Positions 24,071-37,858 of a stretch of 64,000 nucleotides of DNA are shown piece after piece. Below the pieces are notes generated by a model. It ran no database searches and was not told the origin of the DNA. It was given only the letters and a program-made list of their open reading frames with translations. A program made the position numbers and the translations under genes. This DNA comes from Nymphaea colorata (taxonomy: Eukaryota > Streptophyta > Magnoliopsida > Nymphaeales > Nymphaeaceae). The stretch spans positions 5,651,503 through 5,715,502 of the forward strand of contig NC_045143.1 of assembly GCF_008831285.2 (NCBI RefSeq). Reading direction: 5' to 3'. How positions within the stretch are numbered: the first letter of the stretch is position 1; the number at the start of each line of letters is the position of its first letter.

Positions 24071-24541
24071 CCATTGGATTGCTGGTTGCACCAGAAATGT
24101 TGGTCGTAAGTATTTGGCCCCGCTGGAAACGGATCCGATAAAGTGGAGTATCCAATCAGATCAGAAGTTGAAGTCAGAATCAGAATCCCATATTCAATAT
24201 CTATTCTTTTTGAAAGACATTAACATATTATTCAGATCTAATTTGATATACTTAAACGTCAGTGTGGAAATAGAAGTCAGTTGGATCACATTTTGGATCT
24301 AAACATAAGATTTAGATATGGTATAACCTTTTCAAATTCAAATAAGAGAGCATTCAGTCAATCAATCAGATGTGATAAAGGATCTAATTCCAATCCAATC
24401 CGATGACATTCATAATGCTAATTTATTACTTGTCATTCTTTAAAACATTTGTATTGAAGGAGAGGTGGGAGGACTAAATTACAGAATGCAAATAGATTAA
24501 GACCTAGGTAGCTAAGAATGTTTAATGCTTAGAGATCGGTT

Positions 24542-24624
24542 ACTTGTACAAGTGTCTCTAAAAGGATTGAATTCAATCTTTTTAGAGACACTTGCAACCT
24601 TTTTAGAGACACTTGTACAAGTAC
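24542..24624. repeat. Foldback: palindrome centred on GAATTC with a third arm copy
   Basis: A left arm reading caagtgtctctaaaa and a right arm reading tttttagagacacttg face each other around gattgaattcaatc (24550-24594). A further right-arm copy (24598-24624) ends in acttgtacaagt, matching the outer left end at 24543-24552. It resembles the terminus of a small foldback element. Confidence 0.8.
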
Positions 24625-25571
24625 TCGATCAAATATTTCAAAACAACAATATAAAAATAAACATATATTTTGTGAGGTTCTCATGGGCACCACACCAGCC
24701 TCCCCTCAATTTTTTTTTATAAAAAAGTACATATAATTTAAAAATGTCATTTATCCTAAGTATAAATTTTAGTTTTTAGCTACGTTAAAAAATTTTAGAA
24801 CTATAATTCAACCCTCTTCATGAAAAATTGTGTCTTTCTCCAAGTTTGATTGAAGATCCAAGCCTTCAAGAAACCTAACCTCTGTCCATAGACATCTGAT
24901 AAAATTGTTAAGATACATAAACGATAACCATTAGAAGTCTAACGGTGTTTGAATGGGTATTGCACAACGCTAGCTCCTCTTTTGAGTCAAGTTATCCAGG
25001 CAACCAAACATGGCGTTTATCAGTCTTCGATGAATTTTTGCAGGCAAAATGTGTAGAAGGTAAAGTGCTGCTAGTGGAAATCTGCAGAAAAGCTTGAGCA
25101 ATATTTTCAATGGACGTTCCTTTTCTGCACCACCTAACCTTTAGACTGGTACAACGTAATTGCTAACTGTTATTTCCTTTTCATTCTGAAAACAAACTTC
25201 AAGCATCAATTTCTGCTTCATTTATTTTAATTTCTACTGTCTTCAAGCGTCTGTTGTACAACTGATCCTTTACAAATGCAGATTTAACTCCGGTTCTGGA
25301 TAGAAGTACCCACTTCAGCTGAGCGAATAAAAGCATGTTTTTCTGTCCAAAAGCTTGCTAGAGGATCCATATAGAGCTCTCATAGGAACAGAAGCCTGCA
25401 AGAATTCCTGCAAATCAAATTTATCTTCAAAGGCCTATAACATCTACGTCCCAAAATTAGCAGGACAATTTGCCACAACAATTCGTGACTAATGGAAACT
25501 TTTATGAGTATTGACAATGGTATATAGTGTTTTGCTTGTTTCCATGCTGCTCATTTTGGAGCTGGATGCTT

Positions 25572-25573
25572 TA

Positions 25574-25611
<38 letters not shown>

Positions 25612-25640
25612 ATATAATTATATAATAATAATAATAATAA
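25572..25640. repeat. (AT)n and (AAT)n microsatellite
   Basis: An AT run, interrupted once by 'ac', is followed by an 'ataataataataata' run. Confidence 0.9.
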
Positions 25641-28045
25641 GTTGTAGGCGGCATGACAGCTTTTGAGACTGCCACCTAATCTAGAGCTTTTTAGTGGAAA
25701 ATTTGGAGATTCAATCCGAAGTTCCAAAGAAATGCAATTAAGAAATTGCCGACAGCGACCTTGGTCGTTACGTAGAGCCGTGAACAGATTAAGATAATCA
25801 AATGCTTCCTTCCTACCAAATGTTCAAAAAGCAGTTCAAGGAGAAGTTCGGACCGTATAATCCCTGGCCTGACAGGATGAAGTTAAAGAACCTTCAGTCA
25901 TGTATAAGTATACAATTAAAGGGTCAGGAGTCGGGAATTCCTGCTTGCTTGTGAATTAGATAATTCTTTTATTAACTCCTGGTGTACCTTCTCGCGTTAA
26001 GGCCCCTCATTCTTATAGAAGCAAAACTTTGTACCCAAATAATTACACTGAAATAATTAAGCTTCGACGTTGCAGAAGCACGGCGCACGACGTGTGGTTC
26101 AGTTGGCTATACATGTAGGAGTTGTCACAGTCGACTTTGAGAATTGAAGCACGGTGATACAAGGACTGAAGGAGAATGATGGCCTGGCAGCATCCCCACT
26201 TACAGAGAGAAAGAGAGATGGGCACCGCCATAGTGGCCATGGATGTCTCTTGAATGCTGAACGTTGTAGTCGTTGCAGGCAGGAGTTATTGAGGAGGTGG
26301 AAAGTTCGTGAACACCTCTCTTATTTTTCTTGAATACAGCCAAAGAAGAAGTGAGGAAAAGAAGGACAAATCCACCTTTCTGTGAAGTATTCCATATGGC
26401 ATCTTCTATTTTCTCTGTTCTTTGTTTCCTCGTATTTTTCTTGTTTGGGGATATTAGCATATTCATCATGTCTGGCTTATTATCACCTCAAATTGGCCTT
26501 TGGGGATAAACTGCCTTAAACCCTTTGCCCGAATGTACTGTTTCTGGCCAGTTTTTCCGATCCCCAGTGAAGGAGATAGTTATGAAGCCTATTTTTTGTT
26601 TCTGGATTTGCAGTTAGTCCTTTTATGTCAAATCTGCCGATCAGTCTGAACTATCTTTCCTTTAGTTAGTTGAAATAAATTTACGTACCAAGACAAAGAA
26701 GATACTGGTTCAGAGCGGCGTAGAAGGTTAAAGATTCCTCTAAAATGGCATGAACTCAGCAGCTAGCAGTTAAAAGAACAAACGGATAGTCTTGTGTTGA
26801 ACGCCCATGCCAATCTCAGTGACGCGTTTGTCAATCACAGTAAGACGAAGATGAATTTGTCAATTGCCGACAAGTCAATAGCGAATTTGAAATCCAAAGA
26901 CTTCATAGAGAAACGATGGTCTGGCACGTAAAATGCATTTACTTCACTGTAGATATCTGGATTCGACAGCAACTCTTCTTGCAGAACTCTACTTTTTCCT
27001 CATGAATTACCTGCTCTCCAGTATACAATCTGATTTCGCCTGACGAAGAATGCATTAAATATTGGGAGGACAATGGTACGAAACCAATCCAATGACAGCA
27101 ACAATATAAGCTCCAAACAAGGAGTCGTATTAATGCTCCAAGTGTACCCCTATGACCTCCTAATAATGGTCTCCAGTATTGAATATTTGCACGGAGACGG
27201 TCTTCAATGGGCCTCTGATACTAACTTTGCTGCTGTGCAATATACCAAGGCAAGTTTAAGTTTCTCTAGGGTTCCACCATTAATGAAGGTAATTCTTGCT
27301 TGTTACTCACCTAGAGTTCACTTCTTAAAGCAGCTGGGCCTTGGAGGGTTCGTTGTCCTCAAATGGGTCAAGAAAAGGACTTCAACATGATGAGTTAAAC
27401 GACTATACTGTTGGATAGTTGGCACTTTCTTTTTGAATAGTCATTTGGAAGGCGTTTGATAACCCTGAAAAAAGGATCTCAAGGTGTACTGAACGCGTGA
27501 AATTTCAATTTATTGGTATACCTTGAAGTCAAATATTGGTGAAAATTTCCACCTGTGTTACAATGCTATTAAAATTTAGGGGGAAAACAACCGGGCTTCA
27601 TAAGAGTGTGAACTTTTTCTCCTGTTTTTTTTCACTCAACGTGGAAGTGAAAAGTTTCGAACTGAAGTTAAACTTAGCTAGCAACTGCCCCCTTACAAAG
27701 ACAAAATGCTTCTGCTTGAAGATTATTTTAGTCTATCAAATGCCCTTTCTGAAAAGATAACAAAACAGTCTTGCCTTGTTCTGTTCCAATACCAGGTAGT
27801 TGAAGAAATCAGTTAAATCCATGGAATTGAACTTTGATGTTAAAATGCAGTTGTATTAGGGAAGGTGAGGTTGAACTTAACCATGGAAGTGGCATGAGCT
27901 AGAAAATTCCTCTTTCTTCATGCTTGGGTCCGGACTTATTTTCTTGCCCATATGTGGTTTCTTACACTTAGTCGAGACAATTTGTTATTTTCTTAGCAAA
28001 ATGACTTATATTGACAGGAAAGAGTTTGAACAAGCTAGACTTACC

Positions 28046-28210
28046 AGCTGTTCTAAATAAATCTCTAGTTGGATATTCCTCCACTCTCAATTGATCTTGA
28101 AAGGAGACCCCAGCATTGAACTTTGTGAGGGAAGCTAGAAAACTAAAACCAGAAGAAAACCCCTTAGCTGTTCTAAATAAACCTTTAGTTGGATATTCCT
28201 CCACTCTCAA
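28046..28210. repeat. 45-bp direct repeat, two copies 120 bp apart
   Basis: Copies at 28046-28090 and 28166-28210 both begin agctgttctaaataaa and end gatattcctccactctcaa, with two or three mismatches. No coding role is seen. Confidence 0.9.
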
Positions 28211-28365
28211 AGATATTAGAGGTGTGCTTAAGTTATTCGACAAATAGTTGCAGTTTCAGCTGAACTAGAGACAACTCTTTGTGCAAATTAAAACATGTAT
28301 AAGCCTAGGGTAGCAGTAGCCACAACGTTTTACGACCTTGGGTGTGAGACTAAGCCTCTTTGTCA

Positions 28366-28450
28366 GAATTTTCATAGCATAGCTGATTGGATTGGCAGGC
28401 CAGGGAAGACCATGTTATTAGTTCGATTCTCGTAGGCACTATTCCTCTAG
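28366..28450 (+). repeat. Possible tRNA-derived SINE head
   Basis: An A-box-like tagctgattgg (28380-28390) is followed about 40 nt later by a B-box GTTCGATTC (28421-28429, fitting GWTCRANNC). This is the internal Pol III promoter layout of tRNA-derived SINEs. No tRNA cloverleaf could be built. Poly-A tail and target duplication were not established. Confidence 0.3.
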
Positions 28451-30573
28451 ACTGCAAATGATGAATGCATGACACTCTAGTCAACTTTCTTCTTTCACAT
28501 CTTCAATATTGGGTTTCATTCAGTTTAACTCATTAATGATCAAGTACCCACTTATTTACATGCTTGGTTTTCCTTGAACAGATATAACTCAAGGGAGATC
28601 AATAAATTATGGGTTGAACAACTGAATGCTAACGGGACCCTGAAAATGTCGCTTATGGTAAGGAAGATACTCCAGCGAATCAGAGAATTACAAGAATTTT
28701 CCAACACTGCTGGCTCTTTATATGTGTATACAAGTTTGAATCTACCATGTTGAATGTAGTGTAGCACGACGGAAATGCATTTTGAACTTATGCAACATGT
28801 TTGGATTAGTGAGTGTATTTTGAATTTTTTCCATAACATGTTTCAAATGAAGATGAAAAAGTCTGGATTGATAGATAATACATACTTCCGTTTTCCTTGA
28901 ACGAAACACATTCTTCTTCGACATTTAAGCACTTGACGACAGATCAGATTTGTGTTGCCTATCTATCAAAGTCTATTCTAAACAACAGAGAGAAGATGTA
29001 TCAATAATACATCTAATGGGGTCAGTCTAATTTAGAAAGTACAAGAGCGTGACATTGCATATCCACAAGCCTCAAGATCCTTGATCCATGTGAACTCAAC
29101 ATTAAACAGTGCATGTGCCTCCACACATTATGCTCCTGCAGCAAGATCATGGTAGAGCAGCAGAAACAAAAAATTCAAAAGTGAGGAATTCTTTGACAAA
29201 ACAAGAGCAAACTTTAGCATGTTCTACTGAAGAATCATGAAGCATAAATACGAGGCACAAGTGCTGAAGCATAAAATGTTATCTATGATCCACCAGCAAT
29301 AACAAAAATAGTAGTTCTGCAGATTTCTGGCAACAAATTTACACATGCTTAAGTAAGTTCAACTACGTGATGGAAATTGGCAAGAAAAGAAGGCCAAAAC
29401 CCAGGAACCAGATCATCAGCATGAACATTGAAGAGTCAGTACGCTTCAAATGAAAACAGAAGTTCAGTATGCCAGACCAAACAGTGCATAACAGCAAGCA
29501 ATAAATGCCATCACCATATACTCTGTACATAGTTAAGTTTCATGACTTTCTGATTGCTATCTCAATGATGGATCAATAGCCAAGTCTCAAAGATAGATTA
29601 GGACGATGCAATCGACCAGATGATAAACGACAAAAGCTTGTGCTTTATCCCACTTTTTGTATCAACGCAGTTTATGAATACAGCTCAGAAGTCATTTTCG
29701 TATGCTTTCTTTGATTTATCTTTTCTAACCAAGTAAAAGCCAGTTAATTGTACTATACAAATGCATTGACACAGAGACATAATGCCTCAGCAGAAATATA
29801 TTACAGCTCGCAGTTATGGATTTCAACAGTATTTTCTGGAGCTTTAGTGAAAGTAGTGAGATCAAACGATTCTAAAGGTGTCCACAAAGCACAAGAAAAT
29901 TGAAAAACAATATGCAGTACGATGTTATTTCGTCACATTCTTCTGTAGCCCTCTGGAATTGTGCCCTCAAGAAAATAGTAAAAATGCAAAAGTCATGTTG
30001 TTCACTCCTAATATAAGGTTAACTGCACGCTGTCACAGATACAATTATTTATGAATAAGCCATGATAATGCAAACATCTCAACAATGCTAACCTGCATCC
30101 TGTCCCGTAGCAAAATATTTTTTCTTTCGTCCATTTCTCAAACAAATGGGCAAAGAGGACGGTGACTGAAAAGACATGTAGGTGACAAAAACGTGATTTT
30201 CAATACCAACAAAATATTGACAGGGGCATGAATTGCTGATAAAGTGCCATGTTTCTGTAAATGTGGGGTTTAATAAATCTAATAAGTTGAGGAAACTCTA
30301 CAGACAGGCAGATTACTGTGGCAGTAATGGACATCAATCACATTGCTAAGATGAAAAGAATAAGTATGGAATTTGAAACAAAAAAGGTTATTTTCAATCC
30401 TCTTTTTTTAATAACCTGAGGAAGAAAGAAGAAACCCACGTCAAAAATTTATGAAATTCAGTAACCAACAATGTAAACCCTTAGGGCAACCCAAGCCTCA
30501 TCAATTATTCACGTAGTCTTTCTTTGTTTCTTATCATCAAGTGAAAACTTTTATGACTATAGTAACTGATCAC

Positions 30574-32505
<1,932 letters not shown>

Positions 32506-35500
32506 CTCATCAGAAGTGGAAACGCTGGAGAGTCGTATAACTACAAGAAAGAAGCTTCACAAACTACGGAGAGCGGACGGCAGACTACTCCTGAATAGAG
32601 AGAGAGAGGGAGAGGAGGATCGTGAGAGCGGGAGAGAATAAGTAGAGGCCTCGCAGGGGAACGTGGGGCTTCAGTCAAACAATTCCACGTTTCAGCCTCC
32701 ATCAAGTTCTCATCAATTCTCCTTTTATATTTTCGAAATTTACAGGGATTTGCAGTGGACCCACATGCCAAACCAGCCAAAACACCTTCCCTCGCCTCTC
32801 TCCCTCTCTCTGAGTAACATGATCTTTGACCACATGAAAGCGCAAATATAGGAAACAGAAGCTGAAATTAAGACAGAGTAAAGAAAAATAAAGAACGAGA
32901 GACTTTCGGTCTCCTCTCTCTAGCAACTCCGTCACTGCCGAGTTTGGTGGCAGCACATTGGTAGCATTGCACATGAGGTGAATGGGAGTGGTGGCTGTGT
33001 GAGCAAGGATGCCCGTTGAGACCATTTTCCAAGATTAAATGATCATTGAAGAAGAAGAAGCCTCCCCTTAATTCTGAAATGCACATTAAAAAAAACAAGT
33101 AGAAGATAATAAGAGAAAAGATTGCACACAAGGCGGTTTGATGAAAATAAATATACGACCAAAATATCCAATTTAAAGGTATTGACTACAGCCAAACCTA
33201 ATTTGCCCTCATGCCCTTCTGTCTCAGCCTGGTGAGAACCATAGCCTTTACCCAACCTACACATCTCGAGCATTATTGAATGGCGAGCACCTTATAATCT
33301 TCAATGCATCAAAAAATTCAAATTATCAGGTCAACTATAAAAATTCATGGTTATAAGAGTGGTTTTAAAATGGTCTAAATGATCATGTTAATACTCCTAC
33401 ATACAAGACCTGAGTCCATCTAATAAAAAGGAGCTAACTATTTTGAACAATAAGCAAGCATTGGTCTAAGTATATAAGGTTCCGAGTTCTCTGGTTAGCC
33501 CTTCCCACCCCCTCCCCCTAGGGGATAAAAAAAATCTTTAGAAGAAGTTGGAATCCTAAATATTTTCCATAAGCTCTTTTGGGCGAGCATGATGTTAAGA
33601 AAATGCTCGGAAAAGGTATGAAGGCACTCCTATTCACCTGCCTTTAGGGTTGGACTGTGTCCGGATCTGGGTAGGATACATTACACCCCATCAAGTAGAG
33701 TATTGTGAACTACCATTTACAGTCCAGGAGAGTAGCACACAGGAGAACTAATTTAACGACACATCTTTTACATGTCAACCTATCAGACTAACCATGCTAT
33801 GCCCCTTGAAGCAATCGAATCTTAAACCTCCTTGAGCTGATGCCAATGAATAAAATTTTGTGTAAGATAGGAAGTTAGAAACTAGTGGTAGAGCTAGAGA
33901 GATTTTTACCAAAGATGCACTGATATTTTAACTTTAATATTTAAGGAGCACTCATATAAAGATAACTAATAAGCCGAGAATGTATTAATATGTAAATAAA
34001 GCTGCTTTTGTAGGCTGGTGTAGGCAATTGCATACGCAAGTCACACATGCCTCCACCCAGGTAATAGCCATGGTTCATCTCTCTAAGTATAATTCAATAG
34101 TCTAACGAGTTTTAGCTAATTTTGCACCTTAAAAGCGCCAGCCATGTAAGTGATCTGGTCTTTGAAGAGTTTTGAAAAGAGAAAATAAAATGAATTAAGA
34201 TTTAGGTAGTACTTTCATGAACCTATATATGTTGGAAGGGCTCATTGGTTGCCCACAGTAATAGGATGTTAAAAAAAAGGGACCCAGACCTTAAAGTAAG
34301 CTCACAAGGACAGCCATTAAAAACTTAGAGAAAAAGAAGCTTCTTTGGTGCACTGCATTGTTTGAGATATGAACCAAATCAGTAGAATCTCATGCAACGA
34401 GAGACACCATTAATTCCTCCTGCAGAGATATAAAATAGAAAAATCAATGGCAGCATCGATTAGGGGTTCAAGTAATTTAATCAATGCGTCGATAAAGGCA
34501 CCATAAAAGTATGGCACAACTTAAATGGATTGGACAATTAACAATGAAGTTGAACAAAGCGTTGGTTCCATTCAATACAAGCTTTGATATCTGTGGAATA
34601 GAAACATCACAATCCCAAAAAGTTTTTGATGCCAACCTAATTAAAGAACAAAAAATAAAGATAGAAAATGTTTTAGATATATTAAGTATTATATTGGAGA
34701 GATGAGTCTTAGCCATTCATAGAACTCTCGAACCGTAAAACTACATAACCAGATAGATCAGGATTTGAATTAAGATGAGAAACATTGTAACCAAATCTAC
34801 AAATGATAGTCGGAAATCTTTATGCAAACCCTAATTAGGGTAGAAAATAGAAAACCAAGTTAGTTTTATTGGTTAAAATCCGAGTAGTTAGGTCTGCAAT
34901 CAGGAGCAAAGCCAAAAATTTTTTATGAGGAGGAGGGCCGAATTAAAGTTTTTAAATTTTGACACGGGCCGAAATATCATTTTTCAAAATTTTTATATAG
35001 AACAAGTAAATTTTTTTAAAATTTACATATAAATTCCTTTTCAAAAAAATTGAGGTGGGTCCAAGGCCCATGCCGGCATGCCCTTGGCTGTGCCCCTGTC
35101 TGCAATAGAATAAATTCGATCCATTGACAACTCTAATCACAAAAGCGACAGCCATCTTTATATTTCAACAGGACGCATTTTCAATCACGCAAATTATGGG
35201 GCATGATTGAACAAATAGTGATATGAATAAAATTAAATACTTCTAGATTTGGTTAGGCTTTGGGGAAGAGGTAGGGCTTTGAAAAGAGAGGAAAAAGAAA
35301 AAGGAAGATATTTCATGAACTTGTTTGGTTGCTGCCTGTCTTTGGCACGCACAGCTTTGAAAAACGGGATATTGGGAAGCACTAGGAAAATGTGGGAAGG
35401 GACAAATAAAGAGAAGCCACAACGGGGCATGTCCCCCAAATTCCAATGCATCCTCTCCTCGCTCTTTTCATGAATCATGGGTTTGGAATTTGGACAGAAA

Positions 35501-36194
35501 GGTGAAATAATGGCCTTGATTCGCTTTTAGAGAAATGGTGACAGAAAAAAAGATTCATATGCTATTCACATAATTATCACAATGTTTCAAGTTCTTGGTT
35601 CTTTCCCATTATAATATAATATGATTTGTGCGATGTGAATGCCTTCATGAAATGATAATAAAAGAAGTGCCACTTATTGATTTATGTGTTTAAAGAACTT
35701 CTTTTGTGATTTATCTTGAAAATAGGTGTCTATTTATTGTACAAGATTAAAAGCTGTGGCGTTGTGAACATTAGTGCATATCAGCTGATACACATTTTAT
35801 TGGCCCTACCTAGAACATAATAATTCAGGTCCTTTCAAATTAATATAAACTGATATGGGTCCTATTCAACTTAGCAAGTTCAGCCCTATATCAGTCAATT
35901 TTGTAATAAAAATAGTAAATTTATAAAATGCCCAATACAGGCCGATACGAGCTGATGGTGTTGGCTGAGGTTTTGAAAGCTGATATTTACAACATTTGGA
36001 AGTTGGTCTTCTTGTAAGTATTTAAGTTTACAGAATCAATGGATCTGAAAAACAAACATTTAGCAGCTACCTTTTCTTTAGGGTGAGCAGGAAGAGCCAA
36101 AGCTCCCCTTCTTCCTCTCTTCCCTTACGTACCAGTTGATGAGATCTCTACGTGCTTCAACTTGTATGTAGGGACTCAGCCCCTTTGACCATAA

Positions 36195-36393
36195 CCTCTT
36201 GCAGGTCGAACTAGAGACATGCCGTATAACATGTATCAGGCTGCCTGTTCTAGCTTCTTGGGGGGTTTCTCAGTGATGTTGATTTTTTGTTAAGGAAGAG
36301 AACTCTTGCAGACAGACCTAATTAGAGACATGCCGCATAACAGATCCTAGACTGCCTGTTTGAGCTTGTTAGAGGTTTTTTTAGTGGTGCTGA
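36195..36393 (+). repeat. Diverged tandem repeat, about 90-bp unit
   Basis: Copy 1 (36195-36283) and copy 2 (36302-36393) share ctcttgcag, tagagacatgccgtataaca/gcataaca, gactgcctgtt and a cagtgatgttga/agtggtgctga ending. They are clearly related but many substitutions apart. Confidence 0.75.
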
Positions 36394-36404
36394 GTTATAG
36401 TTTT

Positions 36405-36407
<3 letters not shown>

Positions 36408-36453
<46 letters not shown>
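36408..36453. repeat. (GA)n microsatellite
   Basis: About 23 uninterrupted GA units, the longest GA run in the window, passing into GGGA repeats. Confidence 0.95.
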
Positions 36454-36460
<7 letters not shown>

Positions 36461-37203
36461 AGGACAAAATGGGAATTCATTTCATTTCAAGACAAAAACA
36501 GAGACAAGGGGTCACCAAACAACAAGTGAGAGAGAGAGGGATGGAGAGAGGAGAGCTCAGAATGGTAGCTTGAGGGCTTTAGGTTAATAGGGAAGGAGCC
36601 CTTGGTATTGCTAGGATCCAAAAGCATTGCGATGTTCAAAATGGACAGCTGTGACTTGAGAGAGACTTCTTGTCTCGACAGGATTGAGATCTTTCTCCTT
36701 TGTCTTGATAATGGAAAAGCTAGAACCGTCTAGAGCCCACTGTGCCAAGATGTAGCTTGCACTTCTGCTGGTCACCAACCCTAGGGAGTTGCAGAAAGGA
36801 TCATGGTTTTCTAATTTCAAGAAAGGCAATTTCTTGAAACCAGCTTCTTCATCCCATTTGCCTTGGATGGTAGCACAATCAAGGTGCTTTCCCCCTCTCG
36901 TTTTTTTTTTCTGCTAGAGGAAGAAATGAGCGAAGACATAGTCTTCTTTGTGCGGGCTTCAGTCTTCTTTCTTGGGCTTCACTTTGGGGAGCACAAGAAG
37001 TAAATAAATATCCATTCAAAGTATGCTGGTTGCAATCTTCCAAGGAAATGCAATGAGTGATCACCTTATCATAATTTGCTGACCCCTAGTCCCTAGAGGC
37101 TGGCATTTGATAACAGAAGCACTGCCGTCTTTGGAACATGTGTTCCATTAATGTGATCTTCATGTGTTCCATTAATGTGATCTTCATTTGCTGGTTCCTT
37201 AGA

Positions 37204-37362
37204 TGTGGTTTGGCTACAGTAACTTCTTATCCTGTCCTATGAATCTGCCTCAAAAAATGGGGCAGATTCATGAAACATTTGTTATGGTGTTCGATGAATC
37301 CATCCTATTTTTTGAGATAGATTTACAGGACAGTAACAGTGTTACTGTAACCAAAAAACCTC
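37204..37362. mobile_element. MITE-like foldback element, about 160 bp
   Basis: The left end (tggtttggctacagtaac... then cctgtcctatgaatctgcct) and the reverse complement of the right end (ggttttttggttacagtaac... then ctgtcctgtaaatctatct) align over about 55 bp, giving long imperfect terminal inverted repeats. TTAGA flanks both sides and could be a target duplication. An inner palindrome (GAATCTGCC/GGCAGATTC, 37241-37269) adds to the fold. It has no coding capacity; the family is not assigned. Confidence 0.6.
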
Positions 37363-37587
37363 TTAGAGGCCAAAGATTATGATATATTCATGAACACTAT
37401 GTTACAAAAACACAATATTCTTATTATCAAACGTCCCTTTCTATTTCATATACAAAAACTACTAAGCATTGCAACACATTCAATGTAGATAGTGCTATCT
37501 TCTTACTTTGCTTCTCTGTCTTGAAGAGAAAACACCGAGAAAACTTCTGCTCTTTTCATTTTAGATTTCCTGTTCTGAATTTTGAAC

Positions 37588-37858
37588 AGTATCACGAGAT
37601 CTGCTGAATCTTGGTAAACTTGAAGAGAGATTTTCATGGCAGTGAACACCTTGGAATAGTACTGCGAGATCTATATTGCAGAATCTTGGTAAACTTGTCA
37701 CTGTGATACAGGAGATGATCAGAATGAAATCTAGACAGACTCTAATATAAATGAAAGTGTTTTTCTCTCCCTTCCGTATTTGATGGGGACTTTCATCGTT
37801 CTGTGAATGTCATGGAATGGAATAGTATCACGAGATATTCCGAGTCTCGATGAACTGT
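37588..37858 (+). repeat. Three imperfect copies of a 40-bp unit
   Basis: Units at 37588-37622, 37653-37698 and 37814-37858 share 'agtatcacgagatct' and 'gaatcttggtaaacttg' variants. The outer copies read 'atcacgagat'; the middle copy reads 'actgcgagat'. Confidence 0.7.

Larger units (their letters stand above)
24071..30573. other. Intergenic region between CDKF;1 and ROP
   Basis: 6.5 kb without a recognised gene. Contents: AT-rich DNA with repeated 'atccaatcc/agatc' variants at 24120-24410 (possibly related to the dispersed repeat family); a palindrome with a third arm at 24542-24624; an AT microsatellite at 25572-25611; a 45-bp direct repeat at 28046/28166; and a possible tRNA-derived SINE head at 28366-28450. 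The open frame at 27073-27390 (105 codons) has no motif I recognise and no splice context. About 30 kb may be ROP 3' UTR. Confidence 0.5.

Noticed and set aside
27073-27390. 105-codon plus-strand frame
   Set aside because: It looks fairly balanced in composition, but no motif, no splice partners and no neighbouring exons were found.
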